Positions 36,801-49,111 of a stretch of DNA of 64,000 bases are shown here, one piece after another. The notes below the pieces were generated by a model that was given only the letters and a program-made list of their open reading frames with translations, had not been told where the DNA came from and did no database searches. The stretch is from the NCBI GenBank assembly GCA_963682055.1, contig OY821750.1, positions 1,304,501 through 1,368,500 of the forward strand. The letters are read 5' to 3'. How positions within the stretch are numbered: position 1 is the stretch's first letter; every line of letters starts with the position of its first letter. The stretch is from Primula veris (Eukaryota; Streptophyta; Magnoliopsida; Ericales; Primulaceae). A program made the position numbers and the translations under genes.

Positions 36801-39800
36801 TACGTTAATTTAATTATTTTTACTGGTACAAATCCAAAAAAAGGAAGGAAATGTCCTTACTGGGATCTCCTTCGTATATCTTATGTACTTGTCTCAAACA
36901 AAGCTCTTACATTTTTCTAGTTGTTTTCACTACCTTTATTGCTTTGAGAATTCTTGTTTCGTTATATTAGGTTGGAATTGATTATAAAAAAAATCGCCAT
37001 AATGATATTAAGCTTAATGCTGTTCCTTAGAGATGGCCTTCTTTATAATCTGCATCTTTTAGTGCTTCAATTTCTTATGCTTTAGCTTCACTTTTGGTGT
37101 TCTCCCTCAAATATGTTTCAAATATTGATAATTTGTCATCGAATTGGCCTCCTTGAACAGGTGTTGAGGACAAGCAAGATGTCGGGTTAGCAACTATCGA
37201 TTGTGACTCTAATTATTCTAGTGGCTCACCAAACCTCCCGCGTCAAGAGCAAACAGAAGCAAATCTGGAAAGTGAATTCTGCTTAGAGAATGTTGAGAAT
37301 ATCTCAGTTACTAAATTAACCTCTTCTCTCACTGAATTGGTTCATTTAGATAAATCGACGACTGTAGACTCCAATTTCGTAAAATCCACTGCTTTGAACA
37401 AACTGCTTGTTTGGAGAGGCGAAGCATTAAAGGCTCTTGAGGCAACCGAATCTGAAATTGATTTGTTCGAAAATGACTTGAAAAAGTTAATACCGTCGCT
37501 TGAAAATTGTCAAGCCAAAGCATGCGAAGATGTGGAGAAGAATCTTGAAATTCAGAAATCTCAAGTTGTTGAACCACTTAGAGAGGTGAAGGGTAGTATG
37601 TGTGCCGATGTCGTAGAAAATTTGGAAATTTGCCCAATTTATGTCTCTGATGATGAGGGTAGCTGTCATCTACTTGCTTCTTTAACCTGTGAAAAAACAG
37701 AAGCTGTATGTGATCGAATATTGGCATCAAATAAAGACACTGCAATTAAAGCTTATGAAGAATTTAGTAAGCTTTTACCGTCTAATGATGGTAGTATTAG
37801 TGCTTTGAGAACAAGCAGTGTTTCTAAATGGAAGGAAAATACTCGGATTATGGAGAAATTTATGTTTAAGAAGCGTTGCAAAAAATTTGAGGAGAGAATA
37901 AATGTTGTCAAGTATAGAGCTCTTCAACAACTCTGGAAAGAAGATTTGCAAGTGATGTCGTTGAAAAAGAATAATCCCAGATCTCACAAGAGGTCTGAAA
38001 TTACCTCGCGAGGATTAAATGGCTGCAATAAGAAACTCCGGTCTGTTCGTTCCCGTTTCTCTAATGCAGGTATGAATAGTTCATAATTATTTGTTTTACT
38101 CCCTTTCCTAAATATTCTTTGTCCTTCGTAATTTTTGTCTATTGGATTTAGCAGAATTATACACGATAGGTCACATGCTTAAATATACCAAAGTTTGGTT
38201 TGGTCAAAATGAGATAAAAGCTGCTTTTCAAAATTCCACATAATAACACTCTCTCACCTGTGACAAAAGAAATCTTTCTTTGCAAACAGATATTTTCAAA
38301 ACTATGATTTTCCAAATAGGCAAAAAAACCCAATATAAGTTTGTAAGCTCATTACGGCGTCACTACTTCTGTGTGGAGGTCGTAAGCACATCAAGTATCC
38401 TGTGAGAAGAGGAAACGCAGAGGGATTTAATGATAAATTGTCTGAACTAACTCACAATACTTTAGATTACAAAATTACTGGCTCAAAGAAAATTCTAGGA
38501 AACTTACTTGAACCCCACAGATTACTAATGCACTCAAGAGACCTTGTAAAAATCCATACCTAAATTATTCCGGACTATTCTTATACCTAGTTGGCAAATA
38601 ACAAAATGTATTTCCTTGTAATGTTACCGAGTAGGACACAAGCATTCTCACAAGATAAGAATAGTCCGGAATAATTTAGGTATGAATTTTTACAAGGTCT
38701 CTTGAGTGCATTAGTAATCTGTGGGGTTCAAGTAAGCTTTCTAGAATTTTCTTTGAGCCAGTAATTTCATAATCTAAAGTATTGTGAGATTGTTCAGACA
38801 ATTTATCATGAAATCCCTCTGCGTTTCCTCTTCTCACGAGATACTTCTTTTTTTAAACGACTTGTATTTTTATTTTTTGTCACTTTGCATCAGTATGTCA
38901 GTTATTAAAGTTTTTGTTGTTGTAATGTATCAGTATTCTGTTAAGCATATAGAATGTTTCTTTGGAGATGGTTCTAAAACTTGTAAAATATGTTGTATTT
39001 ATTTGTCAAGCTGGGTTAATGTTAGAGTGATAATGGATTTAGGGTATCACAGTCTGGAGATGGATTTTTCTTAGGCTTATGATGGGTTTAGTCTTAAGGG
39101 TTTAACCAATTGGACACCATAGTATGAAATTTCACAATTCAGACACCAATCCACATAAAATCAAACAATTCATTACTAAATTCAAAATTTCGAGTCAAAT
39201 ACACCGGTGTACTAATTGTCTAGTCACAGGGCGTGCTAAGCATTAATATGCAAAATTTATATAGTGCATCAATGTTAATTGTTAAGAAACGATATTTTAA
39301 GAACTTGAGAAAAGCGATAGGTTGCAAACTAATTGTTGAGTATTTGTAGAACAGTAACCAAAATTGTGTAATTTAATATAGCAGTGTACTAATCGTTAGA
39401 AGCTGGTTGTGTGATCTACAAAAGCGACATTTTTAAGTTGTTTTAAGTATTTAGTTTTATGACATGACCAAAGCTTTAGGTAATGTGAGGTGCATGGGGT
39501 AACTTTAATTATTGTCTTTCCTATTTTGGCTTTATAAGTAGAGTACTTAACAAAATTAGGTGACAAGACAGCATGTATAATTTTGTTGTTATTTGAAGAT
39601 TGCTTTTGAACCTATTTCTGTATTATCTGTTTGTTGCTTTTTTTTCTTAAATTTTTATTATATATATTTGTCATTGCAGCTGGAACTTCGAGCCTTGCTC
39701 CAACAGCTGATGCCATTAATTTCACGAGCAAGTTGCTCTCAAATTCGCAAATAAAGCCATACAGAAATTCCCTTAAAATGCCGACACTTATTACGGATAA

Positions 39801-42162
39801 GAAAGAGAAGATGACTACAAGGTTCATTTCCAACAATGGTTTAGTAGAAGATCCGTGTGCTATGGAGAAAGAAAGGAAGATGGTGAACCCATGGACAAAA
39901 GAGGAGACGGATATATTTATGGTCAAATTTGCCACTTTCGGCAAAGACTTCAGTAAAATATCATTTTTTCTTGATCACAAAACAACCGCCGATTGTGTCG
40001 AGTTTTACTACAAAAACCACAAATCGGATAGTTTTCTAAAGCTGAAGAAAGAGCCGGATTTCGCCAAACAAGGAAAATCTTATTCCATTAACAATTATCT
40101 GGTAGGTTCGGGGAAAAGATTGGATAGTGAGAGAAATGCCGCTTCTCTTGATGTGCTTGGTGAAGCTTCGGAAATTGCAGCTAATGCTGATAATGCAACT
40201 AAAAATCGTCAAGAAAATAGCAATAGTAAACCCCCGAAAATAGATGATTTTGATGTTTCTGTTAATGAGAGAGAGACTGAGGCTGCTGGTGTTCTTGTGG
40301 GTATTTGCGGTTCAATCTCATCTGAAGCTATGGGTTCTTGTATCACGAGCTCTTTCGACCGTGGAGAAAATTACGAAAATGCCCATTTGACGAACCAAAA
40401 TGAGGAGTCATATTCTGATGATAGTTGTGGAGAGATGGAGATAGAAGCTAATGTCTGGACCGATGACGAGAAATCTATATTTGTAGAAGCTGTAGCCTCT
40501 TATGGAAATGATTTTGTAATGGTATCAAGGCGTGTGGGGACGAAAACAAGAGAGCAGTGCAGGGTTTTCTTTAGCAAGGCTAAAAAGTGTCTTGGGTTAA
40601 ATGTGGTCCATCAGATGATATGTGATGGCAGAAGAGATGATAATAACAATGGTGGTGGTAGTGACGATACCAATGGTGCTTGTGTTTTGGAGGCTAATTC
40701 AGAGATTTCTAGCGAGAAATCGTCTTCGCAAATAGAAAAGGATGTGATGTTGTCTGATGTGGATATGAATAATACGAAAAACAATGAATGTAAAGATCTT
40801 GACAAGTCAGAGAAAATGATAATTGATGGTTTAACGGAGGAAAACAAACCAGAGATGGACCTTGACGGCGATGTGAAGAGAGCAAATGGTGTTGAAAATG
40901 GCACTCTTTTGCATGATATTGAAGAAGGCGGAGGTATTGGAGAAGCCCTTTCTCCTGTAGGGTCAGTATCGGCTGATGACGGGGCTCGAACTGAGGAGCA
41001 AGAAATGGTTTCAGAAAACAATTCGAATAATGACAGCAAAACTGTGAAAAAAATGAATGATAAGTGCGGGGAGCCTGAAATTTGTGTTCGAGGCTTAAAC
41101 GATAAACATGACAAAACTGGAACTTGTGTTCAAGACTTGAATCACGCTCAAGAATTGATTTTTGAAACAACTTCGAAAGTTGAGTTTGATGTTGATATTA
41201 AGCAGGAGAGAAAAGTACCCATAGACTTAAATCCTCCTCTAGAGCCGCTTGATATCGCACTCGGAGGTAACACCTGTCATGTGAACAAGACTGTGATGCC
41301 AGCAGGTGTCCCTCAATACAGTTACGAGATGTTTGCGGAAAAGTTGTATAAAAGGTGTACAAGTGCCGATAATTCGGTGTTTGTTGGGCATCCGTTACAG
41401 GATAGGGAAATAAATGGGGATTATACGCCGAGTACTCCAAGTTCAGGGCCTGAATTTCCATTTTATTCTCATGAACAAAAAAGGAGCCACTTTAGGAATA
41501 ATTCTTGGAGCAGTTCGTCAGACAATGAGAAACCAAAAAGTAACGGTGACGTAAAACTTTTCGGGCAGATATTGAAATCTCAGCCGAAGGAAAATACCTC
41601 CGAGATAACTAACCAGAAACTTTCCGGTGCAAATGTTGTTGAATCAGATTTAGGAAAATTCGACCGAAGTAGTTACCTCGGCCTCGAGAAGGTACCTACA
41701 AGGAGTTTCGGTTTTTGGGAAGGAAATAGAGTCCAGACAGGATCAGTTCCGCCTTTACCTGATTCTGCTATATTATTGGCTAAATACCCTGCCGCTTTCG
41801 GTAATTTCTCAAGCACATCTAACGTTGGAAATTTACAAAATTTGCAGTCGGTTGTAAAGAGTAGCAGTAACGATCTTAACTTAAATGGTGTATCCGTTTT
41901 TCCTTCTAGTGGAAATGGACTAGTAGATTATCAGTTGTACAGGAATAATCATCAGCAGGATTTTATCTCAGAAATGCAAAGGAGAAATGGAAATGGTGTT
42001 TTTTCGAATTTGCGGAATCCGATAGGAGTGGTTGGAACAAATGTTGGAATATCAGACCCTGTAGCGGCGATTAAAATGCATTATGCAAAAGTTGAGAAGT
42101 ATTCGAATAATGTCGCGATAGAGGAAGAAGGTTGGAGGGGTAAGGCTGATTTAGGCAGGTAG
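29783..42162 (+). CDS. PWR: Two-SANT-domain nuclear co-repressor, POWERDRESS (NCoR/SMRT-like) homologue
   Basis: Four coding exons, all joined at phase 1: 29783-29924, 35192-36403, 37161-38069, 39680-42162. They give 4,746 nt, 1,581 aa. The start MPPEPLPWERLKD matches the plant family; an in-frame ATG 30 bp upstream is disfavoured for that reason. Exon 2 is a low-complexity region rich in Asn, Gly and Arg. Exon 3 has a predicted coiled-coil stretch (LVWRGEALKALEATESEIDL). Exon 4 carries SANT1 (about residues 824-869, NPWTKEETDIFMVKFATFGK), SANT2 (about 1012-1060, NVWTDDEKSIF to FFSKAKKCLGL), an LDLNPP-like EAR-type stretch (PIDLNPPLEPLDIAL) and the conserved C-terminal SDPVAAIKMHYAK. In Arabidopsis, PWR (At3g52250) works in the nucleus with histone deacetylase HDA9. 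No stop or frameshift seen. Intron 1 is 5.3 kb and repeat-laden; intron 3 holds a long foldback. Confidence 0.93.
29985..32220 (+). repeat. Degenerate T/G-rich repeats in intron 1 of the SANT gene
   Basis: About 15 copies of a gggattgaaatctagg-like core occur (for example near 30048, 30139, 30337, 30418, 30576, 30687, 30913, 30996, 31256, 31394, 31556, 31864). They alternate with gtgaagagaaacaaacc and atggtttttatctctag strings. Several units carry ggtgagttttttgac-like donor sequences (30489, 31018, 31222, 31916). The stretch is strongly T/G-biased on the sense strand. Open frames in it are products of this bias. Confidence 0.85.
30785..30821 (+). repeat. T15-G22 homopolymer junction in intron 1
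   Basis: Fifteen T (30785-30799) followed directly by twenty-two G (30800-30821) on the transcribed sense strand. The exact length may be affected by sequencing error. A G run of this length could form a quadruplex in DNA or pre-mRNA. Confidence 0.85.
32425..33451. mobile_element. Non-autonomous DNA transposon with inverted ends, in intron 1 of the SANT gene
   Basis: The left end GGCTCTGTTTGTTTGCACGG and the right end, inverted, GGCTTTGTTTGTTTTAAAGG match. Subterminal ggaaaatattttcc-type motifs occur at both ends. The 1,027-bp interior is AT-rich without a transposase frame. No clear target duplication was found, so the superfamily (hAT or other) is unassigned. Confidence 0.65.
33452..35191. 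other. Remainder of SANT gene intron 1
   Basis: T-rich intronic sequence ending in the acceptor tttag at 35187-35191. Scattered weak copies of gttttatctgtagga-like strings continue the repeats of the upstream part. No exon-like coding segment was recognised. Confidence 0.6.
38393..38846. repeat. Long foldback (inverted repeat, about 190-bp arms) in intron 3 of the SANT gene
   Basis: Left arm about 38393-38590 and right arm about 38655-38846 are near-perfect inverted copies. For example aagtatcctgtgagaagagg is matched by cctcttctcacgagatactt, and tattccggactattcttat by ataagaatagtccggaata. The centre is about 65 bp. It is a MITE-like palindrome; because it lies in an intron of an expressed-looking gene, the pre-mRNA could form a long hairpin. 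Confidence 0.92.
38847..39679. other. Remainder of SANT gene intron 3
   Basis: AT-rich intron with acceptor ttgcag at 39674-39679. The 96-codon frame at 38784-39074 starts inside the foldback arm and has no recognisable motif. Confidence 0.6.
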
Positions 42163-43142
42163 AAGATGTGGGAAGGTCCTTTTTTGGCAAATTCGTTCTT
42201 TTGCCGTAATGTATAATAGTAGTTTTGTAATTTAATTGCGTTCAGATTGATAGGCGAAGTGGATGATTTTCGAATCTGTCTTTTTTGGTTTAGATGAAAC
42301 AATTTAGATGCTTGTACTTTTTTTGCAGAATCCTTGTATTTGTTGTATTTGATGAAAATACAGAAATAATGTGAAGGTTTCTGAAGCAATCGTCCAGTTT
42401 GCACAACTCTTCGAAATTTCTCCATGTGAGTCTGTGACCGACTGATAAGTGCATATTTTTAACTGTGATCTTGATGGTTTTTAGTATTTGGTATCTGTAA
42501 AGCCCTGTTTCTGGTTGCAGATTTTCAAACTCGGTTCTTACTTTTACTTAAAAGATCATATTCCGCTGAGTTTTTGTGGATTTTTGCTCAAGGTTGAAGC
42601 TGGAATATTTTACCTTCTTTTTCTGAACCACAAACTCAAGCTTATTTCTTGAAAGCTCCATTTAAGAGCCTTAGTTTTGAGTAGTTTTTTCACCCGAATT
42701 GTAAAATTGTTATGGCTTCAATTCATTTTACAAGTTTTTTTAGTTAAATCTTGAGATGGTTAAATCTGTAGATATTTAATGATTGTTTTTCGAAAAATTA
42801 AGTGATATTGTTCGACACACAGCTTCTCAGACGTTAAGTCATACACGGTGAGGTCTTAGCGTTACTCGGGAGTTGATTGTTAGTACTTCACACTTCACAG
42901 TATTTGTGAAGCTTGTTTCTGGTTGTAGCTTTTCAAACTCGGTTCTTATTTATACCTAGTCTTTCGCTGATCAAACTTCCTGAGTTTTTGTGGTTTCCGC
43001 TCAAGGTTGAAGCTGGAATATTATACCTTCTTTTTCTCAAACACAACTCCAGCTTATTTTCTTAAAAGCTCCAATCCAAACAAGTCTTAGTTTTTAAGTA
43101 GTTTTTTGCGTACAACTTGTTCTCCTAATCGGAAGCTCTCAT
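42163..43142. other. 3' flank of the SANT gene with a degenerate duplicated block
   Basis: Immediately after the stop lies the probable 3' untranslated region. Further on, about 42500-42690 and 42905-43110 are imperfect direct copies (shared ttttcaaactcggttctta, ctcaaggttgaagctggaat, accttctttttct). Between them, 42691-42885 is a partial copy of the left end of the triplicated unit (cacccgaattgtaaaattgt, ttaaatcttgagatggttaa). Confidence 0.7.
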
Positions 43143-43152
43143 TACTTCTAGG

Positions 43153-43439
43153 TAGTGCTGGGCAAAAAACTGGAAAAACCGAACCGAACCGAACCGATAA
43201 CCGAATCGAAAAAAACCGAAAAAGACCGAAACCGAAAAACAAAAAAAAAAAATCGGGTCGGTTTTGGTTTTCACTAAAACCGAACCGAAAAAAACCGAAA
43301 AAAACCGAAATTGGACCGAAAAAACCGGTCCGGTTCGGTCCAAAAAATAAAAAGACCGAAACCGAAAAAAACCGAACCGAAAAATATGTTCGGTTTCGGT
43401 TTTGTCAAAAACCGAACCGGACCGAACCGAACCCAGCCC
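43153..43439. mobile_element. MITE built of ACCGAA-type hexamers, copy 1
   Basis: Element of 287 bp beginning tagtgctgggc and ending acccagccc, flanked by tacttctagg (43143-43152 and 43440-43449), a 10-bp target duplication. Almost the whole interior is degenerate ccgaac/ccgaaa hexamers in one half and cggttt in the other, so it is also a rough palindrome. Open frames through it encode repetitive Arg-Phe-Gly-Ser or Pro-Lys-Asn peptides and are not genes. The 9-10 bp duplication suggests a Mutator-like MITE. Confidence 0.85.
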
Positions 43440-43473
43440 TACTTCTAGGTATTAGTCTATTTTTTGTGTAAGA

Positions 43474-45735
43474 TTGTTTTCGACTATCCTGTTATGCTTG
43501 ATTGCACGTCAGATACAGGATGGCGCGGCAACTATCAAGGCTTTTTTCCCACCGGGATTGTAAAATTGTTATGGCTTCAATTAAATGATAGAAGTTTTTT
43601 TAAGTTAAATCTTGAGATGGTTAAATGCATAGATATTTTATGAATGTTTTTCGGAAATTAATGATATTGTTTGACACGCGGCTTCTCAGACGTTGAGTCA
43701 TACACGGTGATGAATTGGCGTTACTCGTGAGTTGGTTGTTCGCCTCTTTAATAAAACATTGAATACCAATAAATATTCAAAGACCGTTCTTTTGTCGTAT
43801 TTTGAATATTTTGGATTGTTGAAACGTGTTATCCGTGATGTTCGTGATGTGCATGTACTGTCGTATCTTTTGAGATCGTTGATTTCGTGTCCGTGATGTT
43901 CGTGTTGTGCACATATTGTCAATTATTTTTAGATCGTTGATTTGGTGTCTGTGATTTGTACTTTTCAGTCGACGACTGAAAGGTCGATAGGTTAAGTGTT
44001 TTGTACCGACATCAGTTTAGATCAGAACAATGAAATAATCTAACAATCTACTTACCCATAAAATTAGTAAAACTTGAATTAAGGGACACATGCACATATG
44101 GTTTAAGAATTACCAGAAAAATAAACTTGATAAGTACAACCATTATAATTAGTCTATTCAATACATACCTGAAGATCGGAGTTAAACATGCGTTATGATA
44201 ACGGTTAACAAATCCTCGACACCACCGCCCTTAGTTAATCTGCAAATAAACGAAAATATTTGAGATCAGCTAATCATGTTTTTACAGTTTTATCTAATCA
44301 TGTTTTTAAACTAATCAAAAAATAAAATAAAGTTAAAACATTTTCAAGGTGACTTTCTTTAGCATGTTTTTACTGCCTTTTATCATGTTTCTTATTTTTT
44401 TTCGATTTTTCCTTTCTTGAATATTGAGAACTTGCCAGAAACAGAAGTAATAACAAGATATTTATACTTAAAAATACTTTATACAAATATATATATTTAG
44501 AGAGAGAGGACTAAAAAAACATGTTTGTTGTGAAATTTTTGATAGTTTTATAATAGTCTTCATAAGAAGGGTAAAAAGGGACATAATCCATTTTAAGCAT
44601 ATTTTGTGCCACTATGAATTCAATTAAATATAACATTTAAGCTCATTATTTAATGTATGTTTACAATTTAGTCCAGTATTTTACAAAGCAAAATCTTAGC
44701 TAAAGCGTTTTCGCAACACATACGCTAAGAAACGTAAAAGACGTAAGCTTTTAGCGATAAGCTTTTAACGATCTAAAACAGAAAACGAGCTCTGTAAGTT
44801 TTTTTTTAAGTTTTGAATCGAGTTTTTTGCATGTTTTTTTAAACGGTGGATTGTATTACTTAATCGTTGACCAGCTTAAATTAAAACTATTGAAAACCGT
44901 AGGTTGTAGTATTTTGTATAAGTTATAAACACAAAAACAGTTCTATTCTTTGACAAATCAGTCTTGATTTTAATAAATTTCCCAAAATTCTAAGAAACTA
45001 TAATATGGAATTTACAACTACGGACTTATTCAGTATTAGCATCAAATTTCAAATCAAATTGAATCAACTTCAACATTCAACAATCACATCTCTTTGGTTG
45101 AGAAAGTAATACTACTATTTAATTGTTCGTTACGAAAATAGATACAAGTTTAACCGGTTAAGAACTTGTATCAAGATTATCGGAAAAAACCTGTACACAC
45201 TCCCATCAATCAAATTGTTGAAAATATTTTCCAAAAGAAAAAAACAATGTTGAAAATAGTCCATTTATCTTAAGACATAAAAGTTCATCAAAAATGGAAA
45301 AAATATAATTAATTATTAACACTAGGACAACCATAACAGTGTACAAAATTTACCTTTCTTTGAAAAGAATGGAACATGCTATTATTAATAAGTAAGATTT
45401 TTAAACAACCCCCCAAACATGCTTTTTATTTGTGAGTAAAAAGTTATAAAAAGTATACTTTGAGGTCTACCAAACAAGGATCATCTTATTTTGAAGACTA
45501 TATAATATGTCAACAGTTTCTTTCACAACAATATTCACAATTCACAAATCACAAATAGACAAGTTCAACAACTAAAAGGAAAAGTTAAATGCCAGAAAAA
45601 AAATACTTATTTATAGTTCAACCCATACAATCATAAGTGTAAAATTTATAATCATGTTTTAGCAACTTCTTAAGCAATATTATAATCAATAAAAAGTAAA
45701 TTTTGGAAAAAGAATGCATATACCAAATCGTAAAT
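43474..45735. repeat. Triplicated non-coding unit, copy A (2.3 kb, internally deleted)
   Basis: It begins ttcgactatcctgttatgct and ends near tatggcatataccaaatcg-like sequence. It shares with copies B and C a series of blocks in the same order: gtaaaattgttatggcttca, taccaataaatattcaaaga, gtttgttgtgaaatttttga, agtttctttcacaacaatat, caagttcaacaac. It lacks about 0.8 kb compared with copy C. No gene is recognised. Confidence 0.8.
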
Positions 45736-47642
45736 TTGTTTTTGACTATCCTGTCATGCTGGTTTGCACGTCCGATACACGACGACACGGCAACTATCAA
45801 GTCTCTTTTCCACCCGAATCGTAAAATTGTTATGGCTTTAATTAAATGTTACAAGTTTTTTTTTATTTAAATCTTGAGATGGTTAAATGTCTAGATATTT
45901 TATGAATGCTTTTTGAAAATTAAATGAATTTATTTGACACGCGGCTTCTCAAACGTTACGTCATACTCGGTGATAAATTGGCGTTACTCGGGAGTTGGCT
46001 GTTCAGCCTCTTTAATAAAACATTGAATACCAATAAATATTCAAAGACCGTTCTTTTGTCGTATATCTTGAATCTTTTGGATTGTTGAAACGTGTTATCC
46101 GTGGTGTTTGTGTTGTGTATGTATTGGGATATCTTTTGAAATCGTTGATTTCGTGTCCGTGATCTGTTTAAACATGTTATTCGTGATGTTTGGGTTGTGC
46201 ATGTACTGTCATATCTTTTGTGATCGTTGATTATTTCGTGTTTGTGATTTGTACTTTTCAGTCGACGACTGTAAGGTAGTTTCTAGCCTACGATGAATTA
46301 ATCTACGAAATACTTATTCAACAAATGAATTTTGATAATGATATTCATTGAAATCATAAAATGTATTGCAACCTTTATGCAAAAACATATAACATTGCCA
46401 GAATAGCTTCTTCATGTATTGATTGTTACATATTTATAACATAAATTTGATACTACAAGATTAGTAAACTTGAATTAGAGGCCACAAAACATCTTTACAT
46501 GCACATATATTTTGAAAATTACCAGAAAGAGATATTCATAAGTATACAACTATTATAAATCCAATCAAATTTCAATACATACCTGAAGATTGGAGTTGAA
46601 TTATGTTTTATGATAACGAATCCTCGACATCACCTCCCTTAGTTTAATCTACAAATAAACGAAAAGATTTAAGATCAACTAATCATGTTAATCATAAAAA
46701 TATATTAAGTTAAACCTCTTCAAGGTGACATTCTTTAGCAATCAAACTAAGGGAAATTCGAAAGTTAAATAAAAAAGGAACAAATAGATTAACCTTTTTA
46801 TCATATTTCTTATCTTTCTGTTTTTTCCTTTCTTGAATCTTGAAAACTTGCCAGAAACAGAAGTAATAATAACAAGATATTTTACTTCAATACTTTATAC
46901 AATTGAATAGTACTTAATTAATATAGAAGACATTTATATAAAATATAAATACATGTACGTAATACAAATATATATATTTAGAGAGAGAACTGAAAAACAT
47001 GTTTGTTGTGAAATTTTGATAGTTTTATCATAATATTTACGAGAGGTAAAAGAGTGTCTGCTTGGAACAATCACTTTATTTGACCGTTTATGCATGGTTA
47101 GATAATATTTTTTCAATAACTAATTTATTTTTTCTATTTTCAAAAAATTAGAATTTGATAAATTATAAACAAATTGTACAACATACTAAAAACTCAAATA
47201 AAAATATAAAACCCTATATGGGTCTAACCTAAAATTAAATAGTAATCACAATTTAATTTGGTGGCACTATGAATTTAATTATCAGCATTTAAGCATATTT
47301 TTTATTTTTCATTTGTATGTTTACAGATTAGTCCAGTGTTTTACTAAGCAAATTTTAGCTTAAGCGTTTTTTCAATAGATACACTAGAAGCATAAAAAAA
47401 CACAGCTTTTAGCGCCCTAGTAAGCGGAAAAACGAGCTTGTTTAAGCTTTGAATTGAGTTTTTTGCACGCTTTTTAAAACAACGGAACTATTGAAAACCG
47501 TAAGTTGTATCTTGTATAAATTATAGAAATAAAAACAGTTTTATTCTTTGATAATTAAGTCTTTGATCTTTGAAAATTTACCAAATTTCAAACAAATCAA
47601 TACGAAATTTGCAAGTATGGACTCATTCTGTAGAAAGTATTA

Positions 47643-48168
47643 CACTACAACCTCTCTACCGGAATAACCTCGATACCGGGAGAAAATATTCTTATAAATA
47701 TGTTATTCCTAAGTAGATGTTGATATATAAAAAAATAAAAAAAATACTTAAATAAATGTTCCGCATAATAAAATGTACATGTGTGCTTAATTTAAAAGAG
47801 TTGAAAAATCACGAAATTAGTATATTTATCAATTTAATAAAACTTAACTAGGTACAAATTTATTTGGAAAAATAAGTATATGTATTTAGACAGGTGGAAA
47901 GTCATTTAAAAGTTTTTTTTACATGTATAAATACTAGGTATAATCTTACATGTATTTTAAATCGTTTTAACTTTAATATAACCACATATATATAATTTTA
48001 CACTTTTATTTAATTCATTCCTATATGAAATCAAATTTATTAAGGTGAGGACATAAAAAATCATGAAATATTACAATATACAGGTTATTATTATTTTGAA
48101 CTGACCCGAGTTGAAAGCGATATATATATATATATATATATATCTATCGTGTTAGAGAGGTTATACCG
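47643..48168. mobile_element. Pogo/Emigrant-like MITE inserted in copy B
   Basis: A 526-bp insertion starting CACTACAACCTCTCTA and ending TAGAGAGGTTATACCG (inverse CGGTATAACCTCTCTA), flanked by TA on both sides (47641-47642, 48169-48170). Copy C has the empty site (gtattaccatt at about 51498-51508). Ends with ACCTCT and TA duplication recall Emigrant/pogo MITEs. An (AT)n run sits near the right end (48119-48142). Confidence 0.85.
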
Positions 48169-48801
48169 TACCATTAAAATTCAAGTCAAATTGAAATAAC
48201 TTCAACATTAAAAAATCCCATCTTAGGTTGAGATGTACTATTATTGCACAAATTCATGCCTTTTAAATATAATTTACTCCCTTTAGTTGTATTTTTTAAG
48301 TACAAACGTTTTTTTATGTACGTTAAAAAAAAAAATACTTTTGTAGTTTACTTTTAAGTATGTGGATATTGTTTGATAAAAATACTAAAAAGATGTAAAA
48401 TAATATTTTAAGAAAAATGTTTGGTATAAATATGTTTACTTATACTGGTATGTTGAAAAAGTTTATATTTTATTGGTTTTATAATGTTGACCATTCTACC
48501 AGTTAGAATATAAACCAGAATATAAAATATTATAACATGAGTAATTTTATACTCTTCATTCTTCAAAGAGCATTAAAACAAATAACATTAATTATAAAAT
48601 GAAAAGTCTTCGTAATATTTATGAAGAATACATGAATTTAATACAATTACCTAATTTATAGTCTATGGTTTCTCACATGTACAAATTTAGACCACAAAAT
48701 ATAGTAGATATATATGCTAATATATAGGAGATTTGATTCGTTTTATGCCAGTTGAAAAAAAATGTTTTCTATAAAGAACAAGAAAAACATGTACATACTC
48801 T

Positions 48802-49111
48802 TAGACCTGGGTCTGATCCGGTTCGATTTTTGGCAAAACCGAAACCAAAACCGAGCATATTTTTTGGTTCGGTTTTTTTTTGTTCGGTTTTTTTCGGTTT
48901 CGGTCTTTTTATTTTTTGGACCGAACCGGACCGGTTTTTTCGGTCCAGTTTCGGTTTTTTCGGTTATTTTTCGGTTTTATTTTTGATTTTTCGGGTTTTT
49001 TCGGTCTTTTTCGGTTCGGTTTTACTGAAAACCGAAACCGACCCGACCCGAAATTTTTTCGGTTTTTCGATTTCGGTTTTTTTCGGTTCGGTTCGGTTTT
49101 TCGCCCAGCCC
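48802..49111. mobile_element. MITE built of ACCGAA-type hexamers, copy 2
   Basis: A 310-bp insertion starting tagacctgggt and ending cgcccagccc, flanked by tacatactct (48792-48801 and 49112-49121). The paralogous copy C has the single uninterrupted tacatactct at 52059-52068. The interior is degenerate cggttt/accgaa hexamers. Frames through it are low-complexity and not genes. Confidence 0.93.

Noticed and set aside
39631..39679. Start of the last SANT exon at ATG 39631
   Set aside because: It lies in the pyrimidine tract of intron 3; the acceptor ttgcag at 39674-39679 defines the exon.
40611..41170. Long minus-strand frames opposite the SANT gene
   Set aside because: They are shadows of the coding exon, with no motif.
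43106..43471. Open frame encoding a Lys/Pro/Asn-rich repetitive peptide (also the minus-strand partner)
   Set aside because: It reads through an ACCGAA hexamer array inside a MITE; similar frames occur at 48752-49171 and 63208-63768 for the same reason.
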